Shown here one piece after another: positions 16,189 through 24,862 of a stretch of DNA of 64,000 nucleotides (position 1 is the first letter of the stretch; every line of letters starts with the position of its first letter). The notes under the pieces were generated by a model, which had not been told where the DNA came from, searched no databases, and saw nothing but the letters and a program-made list of their open reading frames with translations. The translations under genes were made by a program, and so were the position numbers. The DNA is from Mycoplana rhizolycopersici (lineage in GTDB: Bacteria > Pseudomonadota > Alphaproteobacteria > Rhizobiales > Rhizobiaceae). Location of the stretch: positions 186,001-250,000 of the forward strand of contig NZ_JABXYK010000003.1 in the NCBI RefSeq assembly GCF_013378445.1. Direction: 5' to 3'.

Positions 16189-17370
16189 GTGAGCGGACTG
16201 GAACAAGCGATCAGAAATGCTTTGGCGCGCGCCGAAAGCAACAATCCGGAAACGCGCGCCCGGATCTATCAGTCGGCGCGCAATGCGCTCGAGACCGGGC
16301 TGCGCAAGCAGGAGGTCAACGATCCCGAGACGATCGCAGCCCAGCGTCACCGCCTGGAAATGACGATCCGCCAGATCGAGACCGAGCAGCGTGCGGCGGC
16401 AAAGCCCCGGCCGGCTGAGCAGGTCCCTGTTGCCACAAAGGACCGCTCGGCGTCCCCCGAAAATCCGGCCAACGGATCGCACGCCGAACGGCTCGAGCCG
16501 GAGGTGCGGCCTGAAAGCCGGGCGTCCGACGCTCCCCGCCAGTCCGGTGCAGATGCCGGGCCGCAATTGGGCGATATCCGTCCCGACCGCGGCGAAGGTT
16601 TCGGTCCGACCTCCGGGGCGGCGGCGAAGGCAGATCCGCATTCGCGAGGGGCGTCGCTGGAGGGCGAGGAGGGCATGGTTGCCGCATCGCCGCGCATGGC
16701 CAAGGCGCCGAAGCGCCGCGGGCGGCTGTTTTCCTTGCTGCTGGTGGTCGCCACGCTCATCGCCGCCGTGGGCACGGCCGCCTGGTGGGTGCAGACGAGC
16801 GGGCTGCTCTTGCCGCAATCGGCCCGCGACGGCAGCGTCGCCAATCCAAAGCAGACCGTGACCGGCGACGACTTCTCCTCAGGAGATCCCCTCAAGGAGG
16901 CGCTCGACACCCACAACAGCTTTTCCGCCGACTGGCGTGAGGTTCTGAGCCCCTCGGATGCAAGTGTCGTTTCTGCCGGGGCGAAGGGCCGCTTCGAATC
17001 CGTCAGCACGGACGAGGGGCCGGCGATCCGTGTTGTCTCCGCCGCACCCGATCGCGAAGGATCTGTCGCGATCTCCGTGGCGCCGGCCGTGCTGCAGGCG
17101 ATGGCCGGCAAGACCTCTACGGTCGCGCTGACGGTGGAATCGGAGAACGGCAAGCCCGCCCAGCTCTCCGTGGAGTGCGATTTCGGCTCGATGGGCGACT
17201 GCGAGCGCCATCGCTTCACCGTCTCCGAACGCACCGACCTGCTGTTCCAGGTCAAGTTCGAGGGATCGCTTTCGCCAAGCGAGGCGGGCCGCCTCTTCGT
17301 CAACAGCGATGTCACCGGCGGCGGTGCCGCGATCAACCTCTACGCCGTCCGCATCCTGCCTGGCGAATGA
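16189..17370 (+). CDS. Single-pass membrane protein of unknown function
   Basis: 393 residues, starting at GTG 16189 four bases after AAGGAGG. Residues 1-65 form a helical segment (LEQAIRNALARAESNNPETR, RLEMTIRQIETE). Next is a long Pro/Ala/Arg/Glu-rich disordered linker. One transmembrane helix follows (RLFSLLLVVATLIAAVGTAAWW), then a C-terminal domain of about 180 residues with beta-sheet character (GSVAISVAPAVLQAMAGKTS, PAQLSVECDFGSMGDCERHR). This is likely a periplasmic domain tethered to a cytoplasmic helical module. No enzyme motif is recognisable. It is convergent with ppk2, from which it is separated by 43 bp. Confidence 0.65.
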   Translation: MSGLEQAIRNALARAESNNPETRARIYQSARNALETGLRKQEVNDPETIAAQRHRLEMTIRQIETEQRAAAKPRPAEQVPVATKDRSASPENPANGSHAERLEPEVRPESRASDAPRQSGADAGPQLGDIRPDRGEGFGPTSGAAAKADPHSRGASLEGEEGMVAASPRMAKAPKRRGRLFSLLLVVATLIAAVGTAAWWVQTSGLLLPQSARDGSVANPKQTVTGDDFSSGDPLKEALDTHNSFSADWREVLSPSDASVVSAGAKGRFESVSTDEGPAIRVVSAAPDREGSVAISVAPAVLQAMAGKTSTVALTVESENGKPAQLSVECDFGSMGDCERHRFTVSERTDLLFQVKFEGSLSPSEAGRLFVNSDVTGGGAAINLYAVRILPGE

Positions 17371-17413
17371 AGGTCGCTGCGCCGCCATGGGCGTCGCTAC
17401 GTCTTTATGACGG

Positions 17414-18295
17414 TCACTTGAGGAATTTCGGCCCGGCACCGATGATCCGTTCGTCGATCTCGCCGATCGCTTTTTTGTCCTTGCCCTCGTAGTCGAGCCG
17501 CTGGAGGATGTAGCGGATGGCATTGATCCGCGCGTTGCGTTTGTCGTTTGCACGAACGATGGTCCAAGGTGCCCAGGATCTGTGTGTCTCCTCCAGCATC
17601 CGGTCGCGCTTTTCAGTATAGTCGTCCCACTTGTTGAGTGCTGCGATGTCCATCGGAGAGAGCTTCCACGTCTTCAGCGGATCGTGGCGTCGGTCGTGGA
17701 AGCGTTTGATCTGCATCTCCCGGCCGATATCGAGCCAGAATTTGAAGAAGATGATCCGGTCGGTGATGACCATCCGTTCGAAGTCCGGCGTCTCGATGAG
17801 AAACTTTTCATACTGCTCCGGTGTACAGAAGCCCATCACCGGTTCCACGCCGGCGCGGTTGTACCAGGAGCGGTCGAACAGGACGAATTCGCCGGCCGTC
17901 GGAAACTGCGAGACGTAGCGCTGGTAATACCACTGCCCTTGCTCGGCTTCCGTCGGCTTCGTGAGCGCCACGACACGCGCCGAGCGCGGGTTGAGAAAGG
18001 CGCGGGTTACGAAGATGAGGCCTCCCTTGCCGGCCGCATCGCGCCCCTCGTAGACGGAGATGATTCGCTTTCCCGTCGCCTGCAGCCAGTACTGCACCTT
18101 GACCAGTTCGATCTGCAGCTTCTCCAGTTCCGCCGCGTACTCGTCCTTGTTCATCTTCTTTTCATACGGGAAGCCGCCGGACGACAGGCTTTTATCGTCG
18201 ATCCAGTTTGGCAGCTTGGGGTCGTCTATGTCGAATGAACGCTTCTTGCCGCCGATCTCGATTTCCACTGGTTTGATGTCGGGAAACGTCACCAT
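17414..18295 (-). CDS. ppk2: Polyphosphate kinase 2
   Basis: 293 residues, the normal length of a one-domain PPK2. It transfers phosphate between polyphosphate and nucleoside diphosphates, mainly making GTP or ATP. The Walker A motif is [12 protein letters not shown], the Walker B/lid region [12 protein letters not shown], followed by the family-typical [17 protein letters not shown] and [19 protein letters not shown]. The ATG at 18295 has GGAG upstream. It is divergent from phoR, in keeping with a role in phosphate storage. Confidence 0.95.
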   Translation of the reverse strand: MVTFPDIKPVEIEIGGKKRSFDIDDPKLPNWIDDKSLSSGGFPYEKKMNKDEYAAELEKLQIELVKVQYWLQATGKRIISVYEGRDAAGKGGLIFVTRAFLNPRSARVVALTKPTEAEQGQWYYQRYVSQFPTAGEFVLFDRSWYNRAGVEPVMGFCTPEQYEKFLIETPDFERMVITDRIIFFKFWLDIGREMQIKRFHDRRHDPLKTWKLSPMDIAALNKWDDYTEKRDRMLEETHRSWAPWTIVRANDKRNARINAIRYILQRLDYEGKDKKAIGEIDERIIGAGPKFLK

Positions 18296-18426
18296 GTTTC
18301 GACTCCTGCGGGCAGAGGTGAGGGGAGGAGGCCATAACCGCGTTGCGATTTCAAGCGCACCGTGAAAAACATGTCATGAAATCGCGTTATCACTTCGTGT
18401 TGCATTGGCAATCGCGGAGCAGAGCG

Positions 18427-19713
18427 ATGAAGGCGAGAAAGGGAATTGTGGTGGAAGAGCGCGGATCGACAATCCGGTGGCTCCTGACGCAGCTGTGGGA
18501 CGAGCGCGTGCTGCTCGCGGCCGTCGTCTTCACCGCCTTCCTGATGTGGCTTGGCGGCATTCCGGCCGGCTGGATCGCTTTTGCCGCCACGCTTCTGGTC
18601 CTTGCCGGCTTCGCTCGCACGGAAAGGCTGGAAGGTCCGCCGGCGGCTTCCGTAACGGCGGCAATCCGGCCGGAAGCGGATGCCTCCGAAGCCCTGGGTT
18701 CCATTGCCGCGCTCATCGATGCGCTCGACATGCCGGTGCTGATCGTCACGGCTGACGAAACCGTCAGGCTGCAGAACCGGGCCGCCACTGTGCTTTTTGG
18801 GCCTATTCCGCGCAATGCCGATCTCGCCGGGCGGATTCGTGCCCCGGGCATCCTCGACATGGCGCGCGACGTGATCGCGAGCGGCCAGGCAAAGGAGATC
18901 GAGCATTCCGACCGCCTGCCGTCGGAGACGGTCTATATCGTCCGTGTCGCGCCCATGCAGGCGCTCGGCCAGCGCCTCGGCGGCACACGTTACTTCCTCA
19001 TTACCTTTCGCGACGTCTCGCAGGCGCGCCGGATCGACCGGATGCGTTCCGATTTCGTCGCCAATGCCAGCCATGAATTGCGCACGCCGCTCGCCTCGCT
19101 GAAAGGGTTCATCGAGACCATCCAGGGGCCGGCGCGAAACGATCATGCCGCGCAGCAACGTTTTCTCGGCATCATGCACGAACAGGCGACGCGGATGAGC
19201 CGCCTCGTCGACGATCTGTTGTCGCTGTCGCGCCTCGAGATCAAATCGCACGTCCCCCCGGACCAGACGGTGGAACTGGCCCCGCTCCTGGGCCATGTTC
19301 GCGACAGCCTGCAACCCTTTGCCGCCGAACTCGGCGTCGAGATCATGCTCGATCTGCCGGACGGCAAGGTCGAGGTTGCCGGTGACCGGGACGAACTGAT
19401 CGAGGTGTTCGAGAACCTGATGGAGAACGCCTGCAAGTACGGCCAGGAGGGTGGGCGCGTGGAAGTCCGGCTCGCGCCGGACGAGGGCGGCCATCCCGAA
19501 GTCTCGGTCACCGATTTCGGCTCCGGCATTCCGCCCGAGCATGTGCCCCGCCTGACCGAGCGCTTCTACCGCGTCAATGTCGAGGCCAGCCGCTCCAAGA
19601 AGGGCACCGGCCTGGGCCTTGCCATCGTCAAGCACATCCTCACGCGCCACCGTGCGCGCCTGAACGTGAAATCCGAGCTAGGCAAAGGGACCGTCTTTAC
19701 CGTGAAATTCTGA
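18427..19713 (+). CDS. phoR: Phosphate regulon sensor histidine kinase PhoR
   Basis: 429 residues from the ATG at 18427, which has GGAG seven bases before it; ATGs at 18343 and 18376 lack a site. Two membrane segments at the N-terminus (LLAAVVFTAFLMWL, WIAFAATLLVLAGF) are followed by a PAS-like region (IDALDMPVLIVTADETVRLQ), the HisKA phospho-acceptor in SHELRTPLASLKG (His near residue 216), the N-box NLMENACKYG, and G1/G2 boxes DFGSGIPPE and GTGLGLAIVKH. This architecture and the adjacent ppk2 support PhoR rather than a generic kinase. The pst-phoU-phoB genes that usually follow phoR in Sinorhizobium are absent; gcrA comes next after 204 bp. Confidence 0.88.
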   Translation: MKARKGIVVEERGSTIRWLLTQLWDERVLLAAVVFTAFLMWLGGIPAGWIAFAATLLVLAGFARTERLEGPPAASVTAAIRPEADASEALGSIAALIDALDMPVLIVTADETVRLQNRAATVLFGPIPRNADLAGRIRAPGILDMARDVIASGQAKEIEHSDRLPSETVYIVRVAPMQALGQRLGGTRYFLITFRDVSQARRIDRMRSDFVANASHELRTPLASLKGFIETIQGPARNDHAAQQRFLGIMHEQATRMSRLVDDLLSLSRLEIKSHVPPDQTVELAPLLGHVRDSLQPFAAELGVEIMLDLPDGKVEVAGDRDELIEVFENLMENACKYGQEGGRVEVRLAPDEGGHPEVSVTDFGSGIPPEHVPRLTERFYRVNVEASRSKKGTGLGLAIVKHILTRHRARLNVKSELGKGTVFTVKF

Positions 19714-19846
19714 GACATAAGGCGGTCGAAAAGTCGTATCAAAAATATGTATCAATGATTTCATCGCGTTCATCTGTCGCGACTACCTCGTCAAAGTGAC
19801 GTAAAGGCTATGACATCGGGCGCATGGCGGCGTGAAAAGCGCTGAA

Positions 19847-19881
19847 ACGAAAAACGGGCCTTGAAGGGGCCCGTTTTTCGT
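19847..19881. terminator. Bidirectional terminator between phoR and gcrA
   Basis: ACGAAAAACGGGCC pairs with GGCCCGTTTTTCGT around the loop TTGAAGG. A/T runs on both sides allow it to end both convergent genes. Confidence 0.85.
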
Positions 19882-19917
19882 TGTCGGCAATTGCCTGCAT
19901 TTGAACGGGGGAACCGC

Positions 19918-20436
19918 TCAACGCATCCGCCGGCGCTCGGCAGACGGCTGGTAGGCCAGGCGCTGGTGATAGGTGCAGTAGGGCGAGTTGTCGGGAGACT
20001 CATTGCCGCAGAAGTGGAAATCGTCTTTCAGCGGATCGCCGTTCGGCCATTTGCAGGTCCGCTCGGTCAGCTGGGTCAGCTCGAGATTGCGAGACATCGG
20101 CACGACGACGTTGGAAATGACGCGGCTCACCGGCACTTCGTCGTACTCGAAGGCGACCTCTTCCTTGACGACGGTTGCGCCGGCCGGACGGGCGACCGTG
20201 CGGGTGGCGACGCGCGGGGTGAAGTTCGCCGGCCGGGCAGGGGCTGCCGGGCGTTTCGGCCGTGCAGCCGTCGGTGCGCCGCCGGCCTTTGCGCGGCCGG
20301 GCAGGGCAAGGCGGTGCACCTTGCCGATGACGGCATTGCGGCTGACGCCGCCGAGTTGTGCTGCGATCTGGCTGGCACTCAGTCCTTCGGACCAAAGCTT
20401 CTTGAGCTTTTCGACCCGCTCGTCTGTCCAGTTCAT
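19918..20436 (-). CDS. gcrA: Cell-cycle regulator GcrA
   Basis: 172 residues. The N-terminal DNA-binding domain is diagnostic: MNWTDERVEKLKKLWSEGLS followed by ASQIAAQLGG and SRNAVIGKVHRL. A basic Pro/Ala linker follows, and the C-terminal sigma70-interacting domain has TERTCKWPNGDP, FHFCGN and SPYCTYHQR. GcrA binds sigma70 and activates promoters with CcrM-methylated GANTC sites during the cell cycle. Its own upstream region has seven GANTC sites and a CtrA-like box, matching the known circuit in which CtrA and DNA methylation feed back on gcrA. Confidence 0.95.
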   Translation of the reverse strand: MNWTDERVEKLKKLWSEGLSASQIAAQLGGVSRNAVIGKVHRLALPGRAKAGGAPTAARPKRPAAPARPANFTPRVATRTVARPAGATVVKEEVAFEYDEVPVSRVISNVVVPMSRNLELTQLTERTCKWPNGDPLKDDFHFCGNESPDNSPYCTYHQRLAYQPSAERRRMR

Positions 20437-20469
20437 CTCAATCGCCTCCGTTCCGGGCTTCGTTGCCGA

Positions 20470-20691
20470 GAATCCATTCTCGCTGCCCCGAATGGCTCCG
20501 GGGCACGAAACACCTTGATACTGTTGGTGACTAGTTCCGCCGCATGCAGTCTAGTAATTGGCTTTTAACCTACTGACAGGGGGACTCCGTGACAAGAGTC
20601 GCCGGAATCCGGCCGAATCGATTTTCCAGTTTTCCCCAACTTGCTCGTCGGGTGTGACTCACTTGCGACAGTTCCATCAGCGCCGTGAATC
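20470..20691. promoter_or_regulatory. GANTC (CcrM) site cluster between gcrA and argD
   Basis: Seven GANTC sites at 20470, 20583, 20596, 20605, 20615, 20656 and 20687 in 222 bp, four of them within 37 bp. One per 256 bp is expected by chance. The cluster lies 34-255 bp upstream of gcrA. GcrA and CcrM act on such sites, so autoregulation or methylation-gated transcription is likely. Confidence 0.7.
20554..20570. promoter_or_regulatory. gcrA: CtrA-like box GTAA-N7-TTAACC
   Basis: One mismatch from the CtrA consensus TTAA-N7-TTAA, 118 bp upstream of the gcrA start. CtrA represses gcrA in Caulobacter; the box supports the same logic here, though this is inference. Confidence 0.45.
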
Positions 20692-20771
20692 CTCACGTAG
20701 CGGCAAAGTGAGGCAGATTGAGCACGGTGACTTTTGTTGACATCACCCCCTGAAATGCCGATAGTGCCGCC

Positions 20772-20796
20772 GCCGCCGTAAGGCGGCATTTTCGAT
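20772..20796 (+). terminator. Hairpin with GTAA tetraloop and T-rich tail before argD
   Basis: GCCGCC-GTAA-GGCGGC followed by ATTTTCGATTTT, 60 bp upstream of the argD ATG and on its strand. It may terminate a short leader transcript (attenuation of argD) or a small RNA from the gcrA-argD gap. No leader peptide was identified. Confidence 0.5.
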
Positions 20797-20855
20797 TTTC
20801 CCGAGGCGATCCCGGGATCCTGATTTCCGCATCCGCTGCGAAGGAGATACGCGCC

Positions 20856-22049
20856 ATGGCTGATGCCACGCCGCTCTACGAGACCTATATGCGTGCGCCG
20901 CTACGTTTCGAGCGCGGCGAAGGCGTCTGGCTGATCGCAGAGGACGGGTCGCGCTATCTCGATTTCGCCGCCGGTGTCGCCGTCAACTCGCTTGGCCATG
21001 CGCATCCGCACCTCGTGGAAAGCCTCAAGGCACAGGCCGACAAGGTCTGGCATCTGTCGAACCTCTATGAGGTTCCGGGCCAGGAAAAGCTCGGCAAGCG
21101 CCTGACCGAGGCAACTTTCGCCGAAAAGGTCTTCTTCACCAATTCCGGAGCGGAAGCGCTGGAATGCGCGATCAAGACCGCTCGTCGCTACCAGTTCGCT
21201 AAGGGCTATCCCGGCAAGTTCCACGTCATCACGTTCGAGGGCGCCTTCCATGGCCGCACGCTGGCGACGATCGCCGCCGGCGGACAGGAAAAGTATCTGG
21301 AAGGCTTCGGGCCGAAGGCGCCGGGCTTCTATCAGGTTCCCTTCGGTGACATCGGCGCCGTCCGTGACGCGATCACGGAAGAAACGGCAGCCATACTGAT
21401 CGAGCCGGTGCAGGGTGAAGGCGGCATCCGCGTGGTGCCGAACGAGTTCCTGAAGGAACTGCGCGCGCTTTGCGACGAATACGGCCTGCTGCTGATTTTC
21501 GACGAGGTTCAGACCGGCGTCGGGCGCACGGGCAAGCTGTTCGCCTACGAGTGGGCCGGCGTGGCGCCGGATATCATGGCCGTGGCGAAGGGAATCGGCG
21601 GCGGCTTCCCGCTCGGCGCCTGCCTTGCGACGGCCGAGGCGGCTTCGGGCATGGTTGCCGGCACGCACGGCTCCACCTATGGCGGCAATCCGCTCGCCAT
21701 GGCCGTCGGCAACGCGGTTCTCGATGTGGTTCTGTCCGAGGGCTTCCTTGAACACGTGCGCGACGTCGCGCTGGTGTTGCGCCAGGGGCTGGCCTCATTG
21801 AAGGATCGCTTCCCCGATGTCATCGAAGACATCCGCGGCGAGGGGCTGATGCTTGGCATCAAGGCCAAGGTTCCGTCGGCGGATCTTTTGAAAGCTGTGC
21901 GTGCCGAGCATATGCTTCTCGTACCGGCCGGCGAAAACGTGCTGCGGCTGCTGCCGCCTCTGGTGATCTCCGCCGAAGAGGCGCGCGAGGGCCTTGCACG
22001 GATCGAGCGGGCGGCGGAAAAGTTGAGCGCAGAGAAGAAGAGCGCCTGA
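20856..22049 (+). CDS. argD: Acetylornithine aminotransferase
   Basis: 397 residues of the class III PLP aminotransferases. It converts N-acetylglutamate semialdehyde to acetylornithine with glutamate in arginine synthesis. Key features: [60 protein letters not shown] and the PLP lysine in [13 protein letters not shown] (near residue 245), then [20 protein letters not shown] precedes the ATG. argF follows after 38 bp, so the two form an arginine operon. Confidence 0.95.
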   Translation: MADATPLYETYMRAPLRFERGEGVWLIAEDGSRYLDFAAGVAVNSLGHAHPHLVESLKAQADKVWHLSNLYEVPGQEKLGKRLTEATFAEKVFFTNSGAEALECAIKTARRYQFAKGYPGKFHVITFEGAFHGRTLATIAAGGQEKYLEGFGPKAPGFYQVPFGDIGAVRDAITEETAAILIEPVQGEGGIRVVPNEFLKELRALCDEYGLLLIFDEVQTGVGRTGKLFAYEWAGVAPDIMAVAKGIGGGFPLGACLATAEAASGMVAGTHGSTYGGNPLAMAVGNAVLDVVLSEGFLEHVRDVALVLRQGLASLKDRFPDVIEDIRGEGLMLGIKAKVPSADLLKAVRAEHMLLVPAGENVLRLLPPLVISAEEAREGLARIERAAEKLSAEKKSA

Positions 22050-22087
22050 GGTCGCGACCCGGGGCAGAACAGCAGGACCGACATAGA

Positions 22088-23005
22088 ATGGCAGGCACCA
22101 GACATTTCCTCGACCTCTCCGCCATGACGGCAGAGAACCTTCGCGTGATCATGGACGACGCCAAGAGCCGCAAGGTGGCGACGAAGGCGGGAACGGCGGA
22201 CAAGCCGCTGGCCGGCAAGATGCTGGCGATGATCTTCGAGAAGCCCTCGACGCGAACCCGCGTTTCCTTCGATGTCGGCATGCGCCAGCTGGGTGGCGAG
22301 ACGCTGTTTCTGTCCGGCACCGAGATGCAGCTCGGTCGCGCTGAGACGATCGGTGACACCGCCAAGGTGCTTTCGCGCTATGTCGATGCGATCATGATCC
22401 GTACCACCGATCATGCCCGCCTGCTGGAAATGGCAGAACATGCCACCGTTCCGGTCATCAACGCCCTGACCGATCTGACCCATCCCTGCCAGATCATGGC
22501 CGATATCATGACGTTCGAGGAGCATCGCGGGCCGGTCAAGGGGCGCACCATCGCCTGGACGGGCGATGGCAACAACGTGCTTCACTCCTTCGTCGAAGGC
22601 GCTGCCCGGTTCGGCTATCGCATGAATATGGCGGTCCCGCTCGGCTCGGAGCCGGAAGACAAGATTCTCAACTGGGCGCGCAACAATGGCGGCGATATCC
22701 GGCTCTGCCACGATGCGGACCAGGCGGTCGCCGGCGCCGACTGCGTCGTCACCGATTGCTGGGTGTCGATGAACCAGGAACACCGGGCCCGCGGCCACAA
22801 CGTCTTCCAGCCCTATCAGGTCAACGAGGCGTTGATGAGCAAGGCCGACAAGGATGCGCTCTTCATGCATTGCCTGCCCGCCCATCGCGGCGAAGAGGTG
22901 ACGGATGAGGTGATCGACGGGCCGCAGTCAGTGGTGTTCGACGAGGCCGAAAACCGGCTGCATGCCCAGAAGTCCATCCTGGCGTGGTGCTTGAACGCGA
23001 TCTGA
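22088..23005 (+). CDS. argF: Ornithine carbamoyltransferase
   Basis: 305 residues, the standard length. It makes citrulline from ornithine and carbamoyl phosphate. The carbamoyl phosphate-binding motif is [12 protein letters not shown]; other signatures are [42 protein letters not shown] and the ornithine loop [13 protein letters not shown]. It is the second gene after argD. The ending [15 protein letters not shown] is typical of the anabolic enzyme. Confidence 0.96.
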   Translation: MAGTRHFLDLSAMTAENLRVIMDDAKSRKVATKAGTADKPLAGKMLAMIFEKPSTRTRVSFDVGMRQLGGETLFLSGTEMQLGRAETIGDTAKVLSRYVDAIMIRTTDHARLLEMAEHATVPVINALTDLTHPCQIMADIMTFEEHRGPVKGRTIAWTGDGNNVLHSFVEGAARFGYRMNMAVPLGSEPEDKILNWARNNGGDIRLCHDADQAVAGADCVVTDCWVSMNQEHRARGHNVFQPYQVNEALMSKADKDALFMHCLPAHRGEEVTDEVIDGPQSVVFDEAENRLHAQKSILAWCLNAI

Positions 23006-23211
23006 GGCCTCTCGGCGCTATTGAAATCCGCACGCTGGGCCACGATGTATGGCGCAACCCGATGTCGCCTCGGTGCCTTGCTGGCATCGTTCCGCCGGAT
23101 GTGAAATCATCCCGGCGGTCATGGCGCAGAATCACTGTTGAACGCACCCGTCCCTGGCAGATGTGAAAAGCATCCCGCCCGGGCCGGTCTATGGCGTCGA
23201 AGGAGCGAACG

Positions 23212-24201
23212 ATGGCTCAGCCAACCCCCACACTCGGCGAACTCGATTTTGCCGGCGACGATCACGTCGTGCCGTTTCATGTCGAAGGCCTCGACGTGCG
23301 CGGCCGCGCGGTCCAGCTCGGTCCGATGCTCGATACAATTCTGGAGCGGCACGATTATCCCGAAGCGGTGGCGCGTCTTCTGGCCGAGGCGATCGTGCTG
23401 ACCGTCCTGCTCGGCACGTCGCTGAAGTTCGAGGGCAAGCTGATCCTCCAGACGAAGGGCGATGGTCCGGTCGATCTTCTGGTCGCCGACTTCTCCAGCC
23501 CCGAGAACGTTCGCGCCTATGCCCGCTATGACGCCGAGGCGCTGGAGCAGGCGATCGCTGATGGCAGAGGTGCGCCGCACGAGCTTCTCGGCAAGGGTGT
23601 GCTTGCGTTTACGATCGACCAGGGAGCCCATACCCAGCGCTATCAGGGCATCGTGGCGCTCGACGGCCATACGCTGGAAGAGATCGCCGGGGTCTATTTC
23701 CGCCAGTCGGAGCAGATACCGACGCGTGTTCGCCTGGGCGTTGCCGAGCTCTACGACCGCGATGCCGACGGCAAGACGCGTCATCGCTGGCGCGCCGGCG
23801 GCGTGGTGGCACAGTTCCTGCCGGAAGCGCCCGAGCGGATGCGGCAGGCGGATCTTCCGGGCGGCGACGGCGAGGAGGCCGGACACAAGATCGCGGAAGA
23901 CGACAAGTGGATGGAAGCCCGTACCCTGGTCGAGACGATCGACACGGACGAACTGACGGATCCCAACGTCGGCACCGAGCGCCTGCTGTTCAGGCTGTTC
24001 CACGAGCAGGGCGTGCGTGTCTATCCCCCGCAGCAGGTCTTCGACCGCTGCTCCTGTTCGCGCGATAAGCTGAAGGCCGTCATATCGGGGCTTTCCGCCG
24101 ACGAGATCGAGCACACCGCGACTGACGGACATATCGAGGCGACGTGCGAGTTCTGCTCGACGACCTATCGTTTCGATGTGGCGGAAGTGGCGCCGGCCTA
24201 A
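23212..24201 (+). CDS. hslO: Hsp33 redox-regulated chaperone
   Basis: 329 residues from the ATG at 23212 (AAGGAG upstream; an in-frame ATG at 23191 is less likely). Hsp33 is a cytosolic holdase activated by oxidation. The redox switch is visible near the C-terminus as CSC (about residue 279) and CEFC (about 311), which bind zinc in the reduced form. The N-terminal domain shows LGTSLKFEGKLILQTKGDGP and LAEAIVLTVLLG, and the linker is acidic. It lies 206 bp after argF, in a position seen in related genomes by my recollection. Confidence 0.93.
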   Translation: MAQPTPTLGELDFAGDDHVVPFHVEGLDVRGRAVQLGPMLDTILERHDYPEAVARLLAEAIVLTVLLGTSLKFEGKLILQTKGDGPVDLLVADFSSPENVRAYARYDAEALEQAIADGRGAPHELLGKGVLAFTIDQGAHTQRYQGIVALDGHTLEEIAGVYFRQSEQIPTRVRLGVAELYDRDADGKTRHRWRAGGVVAQFLPEAPERMRQADLPGGDGEEAGHKIAEDDKWMEARTLVETIDTDELTDPNVGTERLLFRLFHEQGVRVYPPQQVFDRCSCSRDKLKAVISGLSADEIEHTATDGHIEATCEFCSTTYRFDVAEVAPA

Positions 24202-24227
24202 CGGCGCACGCTATGTCGATGACCCTG

Positions 24228-24248
24228 TCGCCCGCCTTCGGCGGGCGA
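24228..24248. terminator. Hairpin between hslO and apaG
   Basis: TCGCCCGCC pairs with GGCGGGCGA around TTC: a perfect 9-bp stem between two convergent genes, with TTTC after it. It probably serves both. Confidence 0.7.
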
Positions 24249-24250
24249 TT

Positions 24251-24643
24251 TCAGTTCAGCGTTCTCGCCTGACCGGGCGTGTCGAGCGAGAAGGCCGGAA
24301 TGGCCACGTTGAACGCTTCGCCGGATGGCGTTTCCATCTGGTAGTGCCCGAACATCATGCCCGACGGCGTGTCCAGCGGGCAGCCGGACGAATACTCGTA
24401 GGTGTCGCCCGGTTCGAGAACGGGCTGCTCTCCGACCACACCCGGTCCGCTGACTTCGTCGACGATGCCGTTCTGGTCGGTGATATGCCAGTAGCGCGCC
24501 ACGAGTTTGACGGTCACGTCGGAATGGTTGGCAATGACCACCCTGTAGCCCCATACATAGCGGCTGTCGTCCGGATCGGATTGCTCCTCCAGAAAGTAGG
24601 GCTCCACCGTTACCTCGATGTCGCGGGTCAGGGCTCTGTACAT
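24251..24643 (-). CDS. apaG: ApaG-domain protein (CorD)
   Basis: 130 residues from the ATG at 24643, matching the usual ApaG length; the longer open frame upstream has no family similarity. The fold is a fibronectin III-like beta sandwich. Diagnostic features are ITVTVEP-like start ([16 protein letters not shown]), [26 protein letters not shown], the glycine-rich GPGVVGEQP and the [11 protein letters not shown] segment. It is associated with Co2+/Mg2+ homeostasis and AppppA metabolism in enterobacteria, but the biochemical role is unsettled. Confidence 0.93.
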   Translation of the reverse strand: MYRALTRDIEVTVEPYFLEEQSDPDDSRYVWGYRVVIANHSDVTVKLVARYWHITDQNGIVDEVSGPGVVGEQPVLEPGDTYEYSSGCPLDTPSGMMFGHYQMETPSGEAFNVAIPAFSLDTPGQARTLN

Positions 24644-24818
24644 TCCAACGCCTTGGCTCGAACGCGTTATTGTTATGTCGCGGCGCTTTGCAGGCGACCG
24701 TCGCCGGGCGGATGTGCAAGCCGTACATGCGCGCCCGCTTATTCGTTGCCACGTCTGACGCGGCCGGATCAAGTTAATTTACTGAAATAACGTCGCCGGC
24801 AGCGTCCGGCACAAGGAT

Positions 24819-24848
24819 GGTCGCGCACTGCCGGAGCAATGCGCGACC
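24819..24848. repeat. 9-bp inverted repeat downstream of metZ
   Basis: GGTCGCGCA and TGCGCGACC around a 12-nt loop, just after the metZ stop on the minus strand. It may stabilise or end the mRNA; no T-run follows. Confidence 0.55.
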
Positions 24849-24862
24849 TGACATGCGAGAAG

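Noticed and set aside
18350-18430. Possible Pho box before phoR
   Set aside because: Only one TGTCAT half is present and the second half at the required spacing is lost.
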